A model generated the notes under the pieces. That model did not search any database, was not told the origin of the DNA, and was given only the letters and a program-made list of their open reading frames with translations. Below, in pieces: positions 25,506 to 37,780 of a DNA stretch of 64,000 nucleotides (positions within the stretch are counted from its first letter, which is position 1; each line of letters starts with the position of its first letter). The stretch is from positions 23,231,437 to 23,295,436 of the forward strand of contig NC_059500.1 in NCBI RefSeq assembly GCF_018139145.2, in the 5' to 3' direction. The DNA is from Gymnogyps californianus. Taxonomy: Eukaryota > Chordata > Aves > Accipitriformes > Cathartidae. The translations under genes were made by a program, and so were the position numbers.

Positions 25506-28500
25506 CAGTTCTCTGTAGTCATGAGCACCTCTCCAATAGTGAAAATTGAGTCTTACAATTCCAGGATCTGGTTCTTTAATTAAAAAAAAAAATATAACAA
25601 ATATTATGGGAGTTAAAAAATAATAAAAAAATAAATTTCTTTGTAAATAGAAACTACAATTCTGCGTGTAAACTTGTTTTATCACATAATATCAAGACAA
25701 TACACACCATCCTTAAATACCTGTATTTTCCTGTGTTTGATTTGCCCAGCAAATACCAGAATATTTAATAAAACTATTATTAGTTTTGACTCACTAGTTC
25801 ATTTCAGTAGAAAAATAATTATAATATACCAAGTAGTGTATGAATCACTCCTCGTTTAGATTCAGATTTTGTCTGGTCTTCTTCATATCAGTTTCAGAAG
25901 TTTTCCAGAGGCTGTCCTTAGCTCAGGTTTTCATGTTTTGATCTCCTTAAATGAGCATTAACAGTTATAAAAACGAAGCCTGCAAAAAATTTGTCTTACA
26001 GTAAGAAACAAATACTAACTCTATGTAGGACATGTAATTATAATGCTTAGGATTGACTTGGAAGGTTTGCAAAATTTAAACTGTATTTGCATGTTGATAA
26101 TTCTAGCATAAATACTTTAGCAAACATTTGTGTAAAGGTGTTTCTGGAAGTTTGGATTGTTTAAAGGCAGGGCTAAAGACAGAACTCAATTTCTCTTCAT
26201 TGCAGGGTAAGACTGGACTGACACTGAAACACAAGCTGTGATCTAGCACAGCCTGAGACATAAAATGGGACACAGGAAGCATTTAAATACCTAAAGTCAA
26301 GATTGCAAAACGGAAAACACCTGTCACCTTTACTTCAGGTACTTCAGCTCCGTTAGACCCTCACCTTTACTGAAGACCCTCTGCAAGCACTGGGAGTGAT
26401 GCCTCTCTGCAGACCTCCCCATTGCCCCAGGCTTAGCTGCACTTGGCAGCTGCGGGCTGAACTCATGCCTAATCGTCATCTCGATACAGAGACAAGATGT
26501 TCTCTTAGCCAAATCCCCCAAGACGTGTAGACAGATTAGGGTATGTGTACCACACTTAACACACACTGAGAGTCACAGCTCCTCACAGATTATAGGTGGG
26601 CTGGCAACTTTTTAAAGCTGAAAAAATGATTATGGGAAATTTTGTCTTCTAATGGTTTTCATATAAAATGTCTACTGTTGCTAAGTAAGCTGGGTCTAGG
26701 GAATAAGTACATCCCACTCATTCTCTCCCAAATGAAACTGATGTACATTAGAGCCATGGTCCTTCGTCACTGTCTTTCGGGAGTCTGATGAATCTTTCCT
26801 TCTTTGCACAGATGTATGGCTTCACCAGGAGGCACAGGAGACAACTTCTATCGAGTTCTTAAATGGTTGAATTAATATTTTTCTGGGGAAAGAGGAGTTT
26901 TTCCTTCCCTTGGAACAGGAGAAAGTAAACCCACATTTATGACTCCCCCAGCTACTGCTCAAAAAACTGAAATGCTGTTTTAAACAGCACGACAAGGAGA
27001 GGGAGAGTGCGGTCAAGTAGTGCACTTGCTGTGTTTTTAAGAAGTGCCTCCTGCTCAGCTCAGACCTGGGTTGCAGGTAGTGAGCATCCACTTGAGATGA
27101 GGTGTTCCACTTCAGCTCTGTCCCAGAGGTCTTGGGAATGGGATTTATAATTATTCCGTTCTCAGTGTTTCCCTAATTGCTAGCTCTGAACAGGCACTTG
27201 CTTACACTCTTTTTCTGCTGGCTGCCGGTGTTGGGTCCCATCCTGCTGTGCCCAGCACCATGGGGTGTCCAGTCCATGGCACGCAGGAAGAACAGGACAG
27301 GAAAGAGTCATGGCAACGTGTCTTGCCATTTCTGTTCAGTTTTATTGAAGCATAAGGAGACAGAGCACCTGGCAATCATGTCTGTGAAGGGCACTGCTTT
27401 TCCTTCTGGCACTTTGTAACAGAGACCTTTTACTGCAATCCTGGGAAGGGCACACACTCCCTGAGGGATGCAGTCATGCTCTTAATTGATGATAACATTC
27501 AAGCACACCCAAAGCATTTGTTCACCTCTCAACTTAAAATCAGTTTCTAGTAGATAAGCAAGATTCATAAGCAAACAACAAAATGCTTGAAATTGCACTT
27601 TTAAAACCAATCATTGTACCTTAACCTACACCAAGTGGCAACATGTATCGGAACAAAAATTAACAAACAATACTTGCAGTACTTTGAGAGTTCTTTCTAG
27701 AAGCATTACAAAGATGATACACAGACCTCGCTCAGTGTACATCTGCAAGACATGTACAAGAATGCAACATTTCACTGAAGCACCATTGATATGACAGTTC
27801 CCTTTTTTTCCATGGGCAGATTTGACCACATGGATGGGACACAGCTCATGTATATGCTTTGTTTAATATCCATGCACCAATTCTAATCTACACTTACTCC
27901 TTAATAGGAGCCTTCACTGGGCAACATCCCCAGACGTCATAGGTATCTATCTGCCGCAGTATGCCTTTAATTGCTTAATTTTTAGGTTCTGAAAATTAGA
28001 CCAACATATCTATCTGACTGACATCAGGTGAAAAGCCTTTCTCACAGCATAATATGTAGCAGCCCTTACTTCTCTTTTCCCCTTCTTCCTTCAAAGAGAA
28101 AGAAAGCCCTGTGTTTTTTCTGTAAAAGGTATCTGTTGCTACCACTGTATTTGAGAAGCAAGGACATAACAGACGCAGACTAAGGAAACAGCCCATATTA
28201 GACTGTAGCTAAAGTCCTGACTGCCTTAATTTTCTTCCTGACCCATGAAACAAATTATAAGTATACAACAGGGATATGTTTGAAATGAAGAAGGGAAACA
28301 GAAAAATTGCCTTGAGGAACATACAGCATTCATCCTGCATATGTTAACTCTTCACAGCACTAATTTAAAAGGGGAGACACTAATTATCCCATTTGAATTC
28401 TCAGGTGGAATTTAGATAGGAAGCTTGTAATCACCTACGGGGGAGTTTGCCAGACTTAATATTTTGTGAGTGAAAAGCTCCAAATTGTTGACAACTGCAA

Positions 28501-31302
28501 TAAATACTTGCATATAGACTCTTACATCTTAGCCATAATACTTTCTAAATGCTTCTAACAGCCTCCTGGGCAGTATGCAATTCAAAGGTATGTTCCAAGC
28601 ATCAGGGGGTGTAACAGTGAGGATCGAGCTATCTTCACATAAGATCAATGTTATCAAGAGAGTAGCTTACAAAAGAAGATAACAAAATGTTTTCAGAGCA
28701 AATGTTCCTTGGCATTAAGTAACACCAAAATCTGCAAGTTAAGAAAAGTATAATTTAGAGTGAATTTTATCTGAGCAATACAGATGACCACACCAAGTAA
28801 TAACAGCATACAAACAAAAATAAGCTGGATGGAGGATTGTGACTGATTTTGCAGCTGATGAGATTTAAGTGATTTATCCTACCAGTTAGCATGTAAAAAT
28901 GATATGGAGTACAAATGGAGTACAGAGAAATTCAGACAACGACAGTTATGACAAAATAATCTTACCCGGTAAAGTGAAGTGTGTCTGTGATCATCCAGTT
29001 ATTCACACCAATAACTACAAAATTTATGTCAACTGCCTCCCAGGTTTGCCATTCAGGATGAAAATAATGCAGACAGCTTGCTAGGAAGCTAATGCCTGCT
29101 TTATGCTGTCCTCCCTGTCCTGAATGCCCACTGTCACCATAAAGTCTCCTCTGATACCTCTTCAACAGTTCAGCATCTCTTGCAACGTGAGCATTGCCTG
29201 TGCTGCAGACCCGTGTTGCTTTACTGTTTCCCCCTGTGTTTCTGAATTAGTTTCTTGATTTTTTCTCTGTCTTTTTTCCTTATACTGCAACTGTAAACTC
29301 CTGGGGAAGACAAGATTTTTACTCTGTTTGTAGAACAGCCAGGCGAGAAGAGCCCTCTGCTTGACCAGGGCCATGGAGTACTCCGATAATACAAATGAAA
29401 AGTAACAACAACATGAAAGTTGACCGACCTGTAGCAGACACTGTTTAACACACAGCTGGAAGCAGCTCTCTTTTGAACATACCAAAATCAGATGGGAGGT
29501 TTTTTTTGCTTTCACTTTACAATTTCACAAATTAATTTTGTAGCACTTGTGAACTCTTTTCCAAGTGCTGAAAAGACTTGATCGGCTGCTGCATTTTTCT
29601 TTGCTATTGCCAATATAGGATTAGGCATTTAGATACCATGACGCTAAAATTATTGAGGATAGGCTGGGATACAGAACATCAATAAGAACAATTTACTCTG
29701 AGACTTTGTAACGTCACCATTAATTTCCTGGTAAAATGCAAAATGCACTAAGACAAATCTGAGTCATCTTACTCCCTTCCTGTGCTCTTTACTTGGCTCA
29801 TATAAACATAAAGGGCCGATTTAGTACTGTATACAATTTATATTAGGTTATGATTATGCTTCCAGACCTCCTATCAACATCTGTGCCCCATTAGGCTAAG
29901 CAATAAAGAAATAAGCTGTGATAAAAGAAAGTCCACGTCTTGAAGAGCTCAGACTTGAACTGCTGCATCTGAAGACAAAAATGAATTCTGGTGCTCTGAA
30001 CCATTTCCCTGTTGTTCATGACGTCATATATTTCCACTTAAGTAGTTCGTTTAGCAAATGGCCTACAAACTATTTTTATGAAATTTTAAATGACAGTTTG
30101 TATGAACAAGACTTGGGCTGTCTGGTTATACAATAGATAGTGTGATGATTGGGTACCTACTCAGTCAACAAGAGAGCTGTCTCTGTGAGATGCAACCTGT
30201 GGGATTTCTACAGTGTGTTTTACAAACCAATGCATTTTCTAGAAAGCTTAGTGCAACCACATGTAGTATACACCACATGTAATATAACACCAGCTGAAGC
30301 TCAACCCAGTCTTTTGATGTGAAGATTGTTGAATACATGAAAAGTTTTTACTCCTGTCATCAAAAGTTTGATCTACAGACCTATTGTCTAAAGACTCAGC
30401 TGAAAACAAGAGAAAGGCAGCAGCTTGCAGAAAACACTGCCACTCTTTGACACCATCTGACCCCATTGCTAATTAACCTCGAAAAGTAATGAATCTGATA
30501 TTATTTATATTGGTCCTTCATCTGCAGTTGTTACACAAAATGGTGCCTCGTTGATAGCATGATACCTAAGCTTGGGACAGAGGTTTACCCCCCTTTGTGG
30601 CAGGCAAGATGATAGAAAATACACCGATAGTAGCTGATGTATGTCTTCACTTGGGTTTGGTTAATTCTATAACCTGATAAAGAGTTAAAGAGTGTTTCCA
30701 GTGAACAGAGGACAGATATGAATGGGAGAAATAGACAGATTATAATCTGAATATAGTAGTGTTCATTTTAGATGGTAAGTACCTTAAGTGCTGAAACTGA
30801 ACAGTTTAATATATTGCTTAAAACTTAATTTGAAAAAGAGTCAGTTTATGGAATGGAAACTTTCGTTTATCAGGACTGGCGTTGGTTAACTTCTGAAGCT
30901 TATTGTCACACAAAAAACATATAGGGTAAGTCCTATGCCTTAAAGACAATGAGCAAACACACCCTTTTCAACACAGCTAATAGTATTCACACTGTCATAC
31001 AAATTAGCTTATATTAGCTAAGCCTGGCCATGGGTATTGAAAATCTAAGATGATATCATCAAAGAACTGGAAATACTTATTTCTCTGTTCTCAGATGATT
31101 GCAATCTGAAGGATTTTTTTTTCTCCACCTTCATTAGAAATATAGTTGGGAATTAAACTGCTGCTACTTGGAAAGTACTAATAGGAATTTTTTTTTAACT
31201 TTAATTATTAAGTTATTAGTGGTTCTGCAACAGTTCATCTCACTTGAAATTTGCTTATGTGATATATACAAAATAACCTGATCTGACTACAGCAATGTGT
31301 AA
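25506..31302. other. No gene recognised; unique sequence
   Basis: AT-rich intergenic DNA. Frames such as 26822-27091 minus and 29162-29515 minus have no recognisable domain. A perfect CRE-like palindrome TGACGTCA lies at 30019-30026, but a single 8-base site proves nothing. Confidence 0.5.
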
Positions 31303-31870
31303 CGAAGGCATATAAGACTGGCCAGACTGGGTCAGACCAAAGATTCATTTATCTTGATACACAGTCTCTCCTGGCTGTAAATGGAAGCATAAAAACTTGT
31401 CAAGCAGGTAAGAAACTCATTGCCACTATTTCCTGAGCCAGAAAAGGTTCCTATGGTTGAGCAATCCCAATGGATTTTTCCTTCATATACCTGTTCTATC
31501 AGTTCTTAAGCCCACAAGAATTTTTATTATTCACGGTATCCTTTGACAAAGAATGATATCACAGGTAGCAGCCTTCATTGCATGAAGAACCACCTCCTTT
31601 TATTTGCTTTAAACCTGACTCCTAACAACTTCCTTTGATAACTCCTAGTTCCTGCATTGGACAAGACCAGTGAGCAAGATGATCTTTATTCACTTTCTCC
31701 CTGCAAAGCATGATTCACAGATCTCTGTCTATCCTCTTAAATTATAATTTTCAGGACTGAAGTGTCAAAGCCTCTTCCATCACTCCTTTAACAAAAATGT
31801 TTCCATAGCTTTAAATATCTTGTCACCTTTTATCAGCAACTATTCTTGTTAGAATTGCAACCAGAGGTCC
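31303..31870 (-). mobile_element. Ancient CR1/L3-like LINE 3' region, minus strand
   Basis: Plus-strand text GGCCAGACTGGGTCAGACCA at 31320 is the signature of the 3' UTR of an old amniote CR1-type family that I know from turtles and crocodilians. It is followed in the expected order by GAAGAACCACCTCCTTTTAT, GCTTTAAACCTGACTCCTAA, CAACTTCCTTTGATAACTCC, TAGTTCCTGCATTGGACAAG, CTTTATTCACTTTCTCCCTG and GATTCACAGATCTCTGTCTA. It overlaps in element coordinates with the 3' end of the copy at 11880-14320, and the anchor TTTAAA(C/T)CTGA(C/T) is shared inside this window. Confidence 0.78.
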
Positions 31871-32228
31871 TAGATGCTGCTGTCTGCACATTTGGGTTGT
31901 ATATAGATTAAACACTTCTGTCAGATTACAAATGAAAAGTTTCAAAAAAGATGGTAAGTAGGGACAAGATGTATTACATCAGTGATTAAGTATAGAGAAT
32001 CACTGCATGCTAATGGAACAGTCTGAGGAATGGAGAAATTAATATGAGTATGGAAATAAGGAGGGAGGAAAGCTGTACCAAAGAAGCATTGTGTTTGTTT
32101 TTCATCCCTACTAAGGTACATGAGAAGATGAAACCAGTCAAGTCTTAACAAAATTTCTCATTTTCTTGTCAAGGTCAATAACACTCTTGGTGTTACAATC
32201 ACTGGACAATACAACTTTTTCCTAATTA

Positions 32229-32445
32229 TTACACAATCACATAGTGGCTGAGGCTGGCAGGGACCTCTGGAGATCATTTAGTCCAACTTCCCTGCTCAAA
32301 GTGGGTGCAGGTTGCCTAGGGCTGTGTCCAGCTGAGTTTTTAATATCTCCAGGAATGGAGATGCCTCAATCTCTCTGGGTAACCTGTTCCAGTGTTTGAT
32401 CATCCCCACAGTAAAAAAATTTCCTTTTAGGATCTTATGAATTTC
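32229..32445 (-). mobile_element. CR1 LINE 3' tail, minus strand
   Basis: CACAATCACATAGTGGCTGA, GGCAGGGACCTCTGGAGATC, AGTCCAACTTCCCTGCTCAA, TAATATCTCCAGGAATGGAG and CTCTGGGTAACCTGTTCCAG are the CR1 3' UTR read backwards. The terminal repeat is diverged (ACACAATCACATAGTG). Confidence 0.92.
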
Positions 32446-33843
32446 TGAGCATTCACATTAAAGGAAGCCATTCAACACACAAAATAGTCTATTCTGATGC
32501 TGATTGTTTTATCTTGAACATGGAAAAAAAAAAACTTACCTAGATGTGTTATTATCAAATGCTCAGACAATTTGTTTAGCTTAATTTAAAGAGATACTTA
32601 TATTTTTGGAACAGAACATGGACTTTTCATTCCTTTTACCTGATTCTTTTTTTTTTCTTCCTCACACCTTAGGTACAAGTTGGTTTTACTGATGATTATG
32701 GAGCAGTTGTCAATGTCCAGTTTCCTAGTAAGGAAGAAGGACTAGAGTACTTTGAGAGGTTGCTTTTAAATCTAGCTGTATCAAACCAAAAAATATTCTA
32801 TATTGTGGCTTTCATACATGATACCCTTATGTGATACTCTTCATACTCTATTATGTTATACTTTTTGTAGAAAACTTGGAGATATGCTGGCTAGTTTTAG
32901 CACTGACTAACAAACTTTATCCAAGATCTTAAGTCTGGAAGAAAACCAATGCATTTTGACATAGTTTTCTTTAAACTTGCATTTTTCATAACATCTGCAG
33001 TAAAACAAAGCTAAGACTCATTAAACTTCCTGTGAACCTAAAGTCTACACAGATTAAAATTAAGAACGCAGATCACCATGTCCAAGCCATTCCTTAACTA
33101 TTTTTTTTAAAACAAACTGGATTGTAAATGTCAATGCTTGTAAACCAATGTTTGGGTATCAAATCTTCCTGATAAGTGTATTTATGCAAGCATAAGTGAG
33201 TTCATTCTACCTCCTCTGGATAAAGCTATCCTTTTCTTCCCAGTTATAACATAAAAATAGAAACATTATAATAACATCTATTTCTTAATTATAGTGAGTC
33301 AGCCTTGCATAAAACAACTTAATAGTGCTATATGTTATTAGAAGTTCCTAGGTGACTTTTCTGTATGAGAATAACTGAAAAAAATCATACCCTAAAGTCA
33401 AATACGTTTGCTTTTTCACACTCACCTCATGTTTCACAGAGTACACATGTTCCCAGAGTACACTTCTTCAACTTTTTTGATACTTGAGATGAACGCCAGA
33501 ATCAGAAGAGTGCAACCAATTAAGAGAAGATCATCAGCGTATGCTTTTGGCATACATTACCAGAAGTAATTTCTAATTTTAGTGGGAGAAAGTTTGCTAT
33601 TATTTAGATTTGAATTAACAAATATGAAATAAACAAAAAAAAAACCCAAACAAAAAACAAACCCCCAAACATTCGAAGTTTATATAAGCTTCAATTAGAG
33701 AGATTATCTCTGTTGGAAGAATACTTTGATCATGATTTTAAAGTATAAACAGTTACACCCATCATTTCAGGATGCTGGAGTCCTAAAAGGAATTTCTCAT
33801 ACAATATTTGTATTTTGTCACTAGAGCTTTTATTAAATGTTGG
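32446..33843. other. No gene recognised; unique sequence
   Basis: AT-rich DNA with an A-rich patch at 33632-33670 (AAACAAAAAAAAAACCC type). No coding or repeat-family match seen. Confidence 0.5.
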
Positions 33844-33911
33844 AACCATGTCGAAGTGGACCTATGTGGTTCAGGGGAACCATGTCGAAGTGGACCTATG
33901 TGGTTCAGGGG
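33844..33911 (+). repeat. Perfect 34-bp tandem duplication (two copies)
   Basis: Two identical, adjacent 34-base units, 33844-33877 and 33878-33911, each starting AACCATGTCGAAGTGG and ending TGTGGTTCAGGGG. No mismatch is seen between units. Each unit has a short inverted pairing AACCA/TGGTT. Confidence 0.97.
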
Positions 33912-36900
33912 CAATGAAGACATGTATATTTCTGCCCTGGTTTAAAAGTAAATAGAGGATTATGAGCCTAACAGTCATACCCTTAATGCCTGCAGTGTGA
34001 TGAAGAGAATGATTAACCAAGCACATTGAAGGGACTTCGAAATCCCATTTGCAGCCTGATTTGCTGAGGAGATAAAACAGGCTACCAAAAGCTTTTCATT
34101 TCTGTGAAAGTTGTGCAACTACATGCTGCTATGTGCAACACTTAACCTCTCCCTTCTCTCCCAGGTGTTTTGACTTCTGATACTCTCCACATTATCTGTC
34201 CCCAGAACATTGGCTAATTGCATGGTACCTGCTCCTTTTTTTTTTTTTTTTAATTGATAAACTGCATTAAAAGTCAGCAGAACCAACAAAAGACGTGGCA
34301 CAGTTTTCCCATGCCCTGTAAACACTCACTGTAATAGTACGTGACTCTGAGTGAGGTAAGTCGGGCCCATCAGGCTCTTAGATGGTTTGGCTGATATCTG
34401 GCCTCTGGAAAAGAATTGGACCCTCAGTGATTTTGATCAGATTAAACTGATCTAGTTTAACCATCCACATTCTATTTAATAAAAAGCAAACTAAGATTAA
34501 ATCAACAAAGCATATTAACCTGTTCCAAAATGTATGGCCTATAAGACACAAGCCAACCCTCTCACCTGGCAACACTGCAGTTTGCACACAGCAGCCAGGA
34601 ACAGAGGGAGCTCCCCAGCTAGTTGCCTGCTAGTCTACTGAACTAGTTCTTATCCTGCAAAGTCCAATTTTTTTCACGACCATGCCTGTCTCCAACTCTA
34701 TTTTTTTGCAAGTTGTCTGTAGACACTGTTAACCAAACACTTCTTTTTAAGGAACAGTTATTTTCAAAGAAGTTCAAGCTGTCTGAGGAAGAAATAATAT
34801 TCAAACTGTAAGAAAAAATCTAAGCAGGTCGATATCAACATTGGGGTATGTATTTCAAGGGAAACCTTTTCTCCCAATTGATTTAATGCAAACTTTTAAT
34901 TGAAACAGCTTACCTCCAGATCCAAAATGGACTTTAGACACCTAAGTAAAGGGTTGCTGTTCAGAAAACCTCCATTTAGCTGCCAGCTAACTTGGAGGCA
35001 TGTAAGCTTCACAGGCACTCCAAATTTGGCTATAAATACATCTAAAATCTGATTTCTGTGTTGGCCCAGGAACATCTTGGCCTCAGTCAACAGAAAAGTA
35101 CCTAACCCTCATTCACATCCACAAAGAAAGCAATCCTCCATCTGCCTCCACATAGGACTTGGTTCTACAGTTGCTACCATGGCAAACATTAAATCAACCT
35201 CTCTGCAAGATGCAGAAAGCAAATATATTCTGTAAAACAGAGGAGAAAGCACAGAGGCTAAAGCACTCAGTTCTCATCAGCTGCAGTTTAAACCCACCTT
35301 CCTCATGTTTTTAGCAAGTACTGCAGCCAGCAGGTCATCAGCAAATCTGGGTGAGCCATTTGGTAACACTCCTGCTATAGTCATTCCTCTTAGCCCAAAA
35401 GGAGGGAAGGACCCTTGCTTTGAGAGGCTCTGGGAGTGTGAAAGCTGCTCTCAGGTTGTCCAGCTTAATAAAATGCAGTGCATCCAAGCTGGCCTTGCAA
35501 CACAGGACCCTGTAAGCAGAGGACATAAAAATTGACTGGCATCTAGAAAGCTAGTATCGCTCAGCTATGCAAGCAAAAGGCAGGAACAAATGAAGAGGAA
35601 AACAAAGTATTTAACAAACCACCAGAGGAAAGGGAATGTCTTGACACACAAGCGGGAGCTCCCTGGCACTTTGTTCTTACGGTTTGCAATTTTTGAAGCA
35701 TGTTATTCTACCTTCCTGGGACAAGTCAGGCACACGACCTACCTTGAGGTCATGCAACTTCTGTCTCACCAAAGGGTCACTCTTCAGAAGCATAAACTTG
35801 AGGAAAAATGACCTCTCTTTCCCTGACAACTAAAAAAAAAAAAAACCCAACTTACACAATGACTGTATAAAATAGCCAGACATGTAAATAAGGAGTCTGG
35901 CCTGATTCTTTGGGGACAGGTTTGAAGAGGCACACAGGTGAGCCTGGTGGTGGGCCACCGCAGCATGTGGGAATCCGAGCCCTGCTACGAGCAGCCGAGG
36001 GAGCTGGACTGGCAGAGCCCAGCGGGGAGAAGCCCTGGCAGTAGCTCACACTGCTGTCCCACATCCACAGGGACATTACAGAGGTGGTGGAGGCAGACCC
36101 TGCTCAGCAGAAAGCAGTGAAAGCACGGGAGGCAGCAGTAGTAAGCTGCGATAAGGGGAAGAAATCCTTGTGGGATATAAGGACAGATGGGTCAGGAGTG
36201 ACCTGCCCCTCAAGGGCCCAGGGTGCAGATGTGAAGGCTCACCTGCAAAACCTCCTCTTTTGGTCCGTCACACTCCAAGGCAACACTAATTAAAATTTTC
36301 TCTAGCTTGAGTTCTAGCAATATCAAGCTTGGAGACATCAGATCACTTGCTCACTTTAAGAGCTAAATGCTAACAGATCTACCTTGAAACCCCAGCCAAG
36401 GGACTTCTCATCACAGCAACATTAATAATTATTATCAGATGTATGATAAACATTTTATAAACTTTCTCTTTTCCTAATGTAAACCAAATGTTATTCTCCT
36501 TACCAGTGGGATAAATAATGTGCTGTTTTTCTTTTGGAACAGGACTATCAGCTGTATACTTTATGAAATTCATGTCTTACTCCGGACAATCTTTCTTTTT
36601 TAAACTTTTCCTTCATGAAATCCATTACAAATATAACTGCAGAAATTGCACAAAACTGCATACAACACAAATGTTTCTTCTCAAGAATAGCTCAGAGATG
36701 CACTGTGGCAGAATAAACAGGAAAACAAGTTCTTTAGCACAACCTCTCACATAATTTTTCCAAGCCAAAAACACTTCGGAAGCCTGTTTTCAAACATGGA
36801 TCTTGTAGCAGCCTAAAAAATAGTCAACATTTCTTATGCATCGATATGTCTAATTTCTCTTTTTCTCTCCAGACTTTGCCCAGCGCTCTAAATAAAGTGC

Positions 36901-37166
36901 CCCTCCTTTTTACTGCTACCACCCCAATATGTTTGACCTGTCCAGTTGTTCTTTTGTAAAAAATCACCATGCCAGATATTAACTGTAAGTTTTTCTAAGA
37001 GAGGTTTTAAAAAACGTTGGGAGGGAAGGGACAATTATTCACAACCTCAGGAGAACATTAATTTCTTTGTCTATGTTTGTTTCTCCCACGGTTCTGAGGC
37101 TATGGGCACTCTGTTTACTACTCAGCAAAGTCCTAAAACTGAGGATTTATCTTTAATGTATTGCCC
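33912..37166. other. No gene recognised; includes a GC-richer patch at about 35930-36260
   Basis: Mostly unique AT-rich DNA with homopolymers (T-run near 34237-34251, A-run near 35833-35845). The patch at 35930-36260 is clearly GC-richer than its surroundings and has splice-like sites (CACACAG|GTGAGC at 35937/35938, CACATCCACAG ending 36070). No open frame there has a recognisable domain. Confidence 0.45.
37162..37166. repeat. Target-site duplication TGCCC, left copy
   Basis: TGCCC directly precedes the LTR terminal TG at 37167 and recurs directly after its terminal CA at 37776-37780. Five bases is the usual duplication length for ERVL-type integration. Confidence 0.85.
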
Positions 37167-37775
37167 TGTTGTGGTTTAACCCCAGTCAGCAACTCAGCAC
37201 CACGCAGCCATTTCCCCCTCCCCCTTCGCAGTGGGGGGAGGAGGAGGAAAGCAAAGGAAAAAAAAGTAAAACTCGTGGGTTGAGATAAGAACAGTTTAAT
37301 AACTAAAGTAAAATATAATACTAACAATAGTAATAATGAAATATAATAATAATAGTAATGAAAAGGAATATAACAATAAAAAGGAAGGGGGCGGGGCGGG
37401 AGAAAAAAAACCAGTGATGCACAATGCAATTGCTCACCACCCGCTGACCAACGCCCAGTTAGTTCCCGAGCCACGATCCACGCCTCCCGGCCAACTCCCC
37501 CTGTTTATATACTGGGCATGATGTTCCATGGTATGGAATACCCCTTTGGCTAGTTCAGGTCAGCTGCCCCGGCTCTGCTCCCTCCCAGCTTCTTGCACAC
37601 CTGCTTGCTGGCAGAGCACGGGAAACTGAAAAGTCCTTGGCTTAAGATAAGCGCTACTTAGCAACAACTAAAACATCAGAGTGTTATCGACATTATTCTC
37701 ATACTAAATCCAAAACGCAGCACTGTACCAGCTACTAAGAAGAGAGTTAACTCTGTCCCAGCCGAAACCAGGACA
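37167..37775 (-). mobile_element. Solo LTR, second avian ERV family, 609 bp, minus strand
   Basis: On the minus strand it starts TGTCCTGGTTTCGGCTGGGA and ends GGTTAAACCACAACA, with TG and CA termini and a 5-bp target duplication (TGCCC) on both sides. Orientation follows from a TATA box GTATATAAA (complement of 37504-37512) and a downstream polyadenylation-like ATTAAA (complement of 37295-37300). The U5 motif CTTATCTCAACCCACGAG then precedes the end. No internal retroviral sequence is present, so it is a solo LTR formed by recombination. The region between TATA and U5 contains an AT-rich TAATAATA-type stretch at 37305-37380. Confidence 0.93.
37504..37512 (-). promoter_or_regulatory. LTR TATA box
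   Basis: The complement reads GTATATAAA, followed by a G-rich start region (CAGGGGGAGTTGGCCGGG). The same position in the copy at 53841 reads ATATAAAG. This is typical of the U3/R boundary of a retroviral promoter; activity is not shown. Confidence 0.6.
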
Positions 37776-37780
37776 TGCCC
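37776..37780. repeat. Target-site duplication TGCCC, right copy
   Basis: Matches 37162-37166 exactly and flanks the 609-bp LTR. Confidence 0.85.

Noticed and set aside
29162..29515. 117-codon minus frame
   Set aside because: No domain recognised, and an overlapping 76-codon frame in another phase is equally open, so chance is the simpler explanation.
30019..30026. TGACGTCA CRE-like site
   Set aside because: A perfect 8-base palindrome is expected by chance at this scale, and no promoter is nearby.
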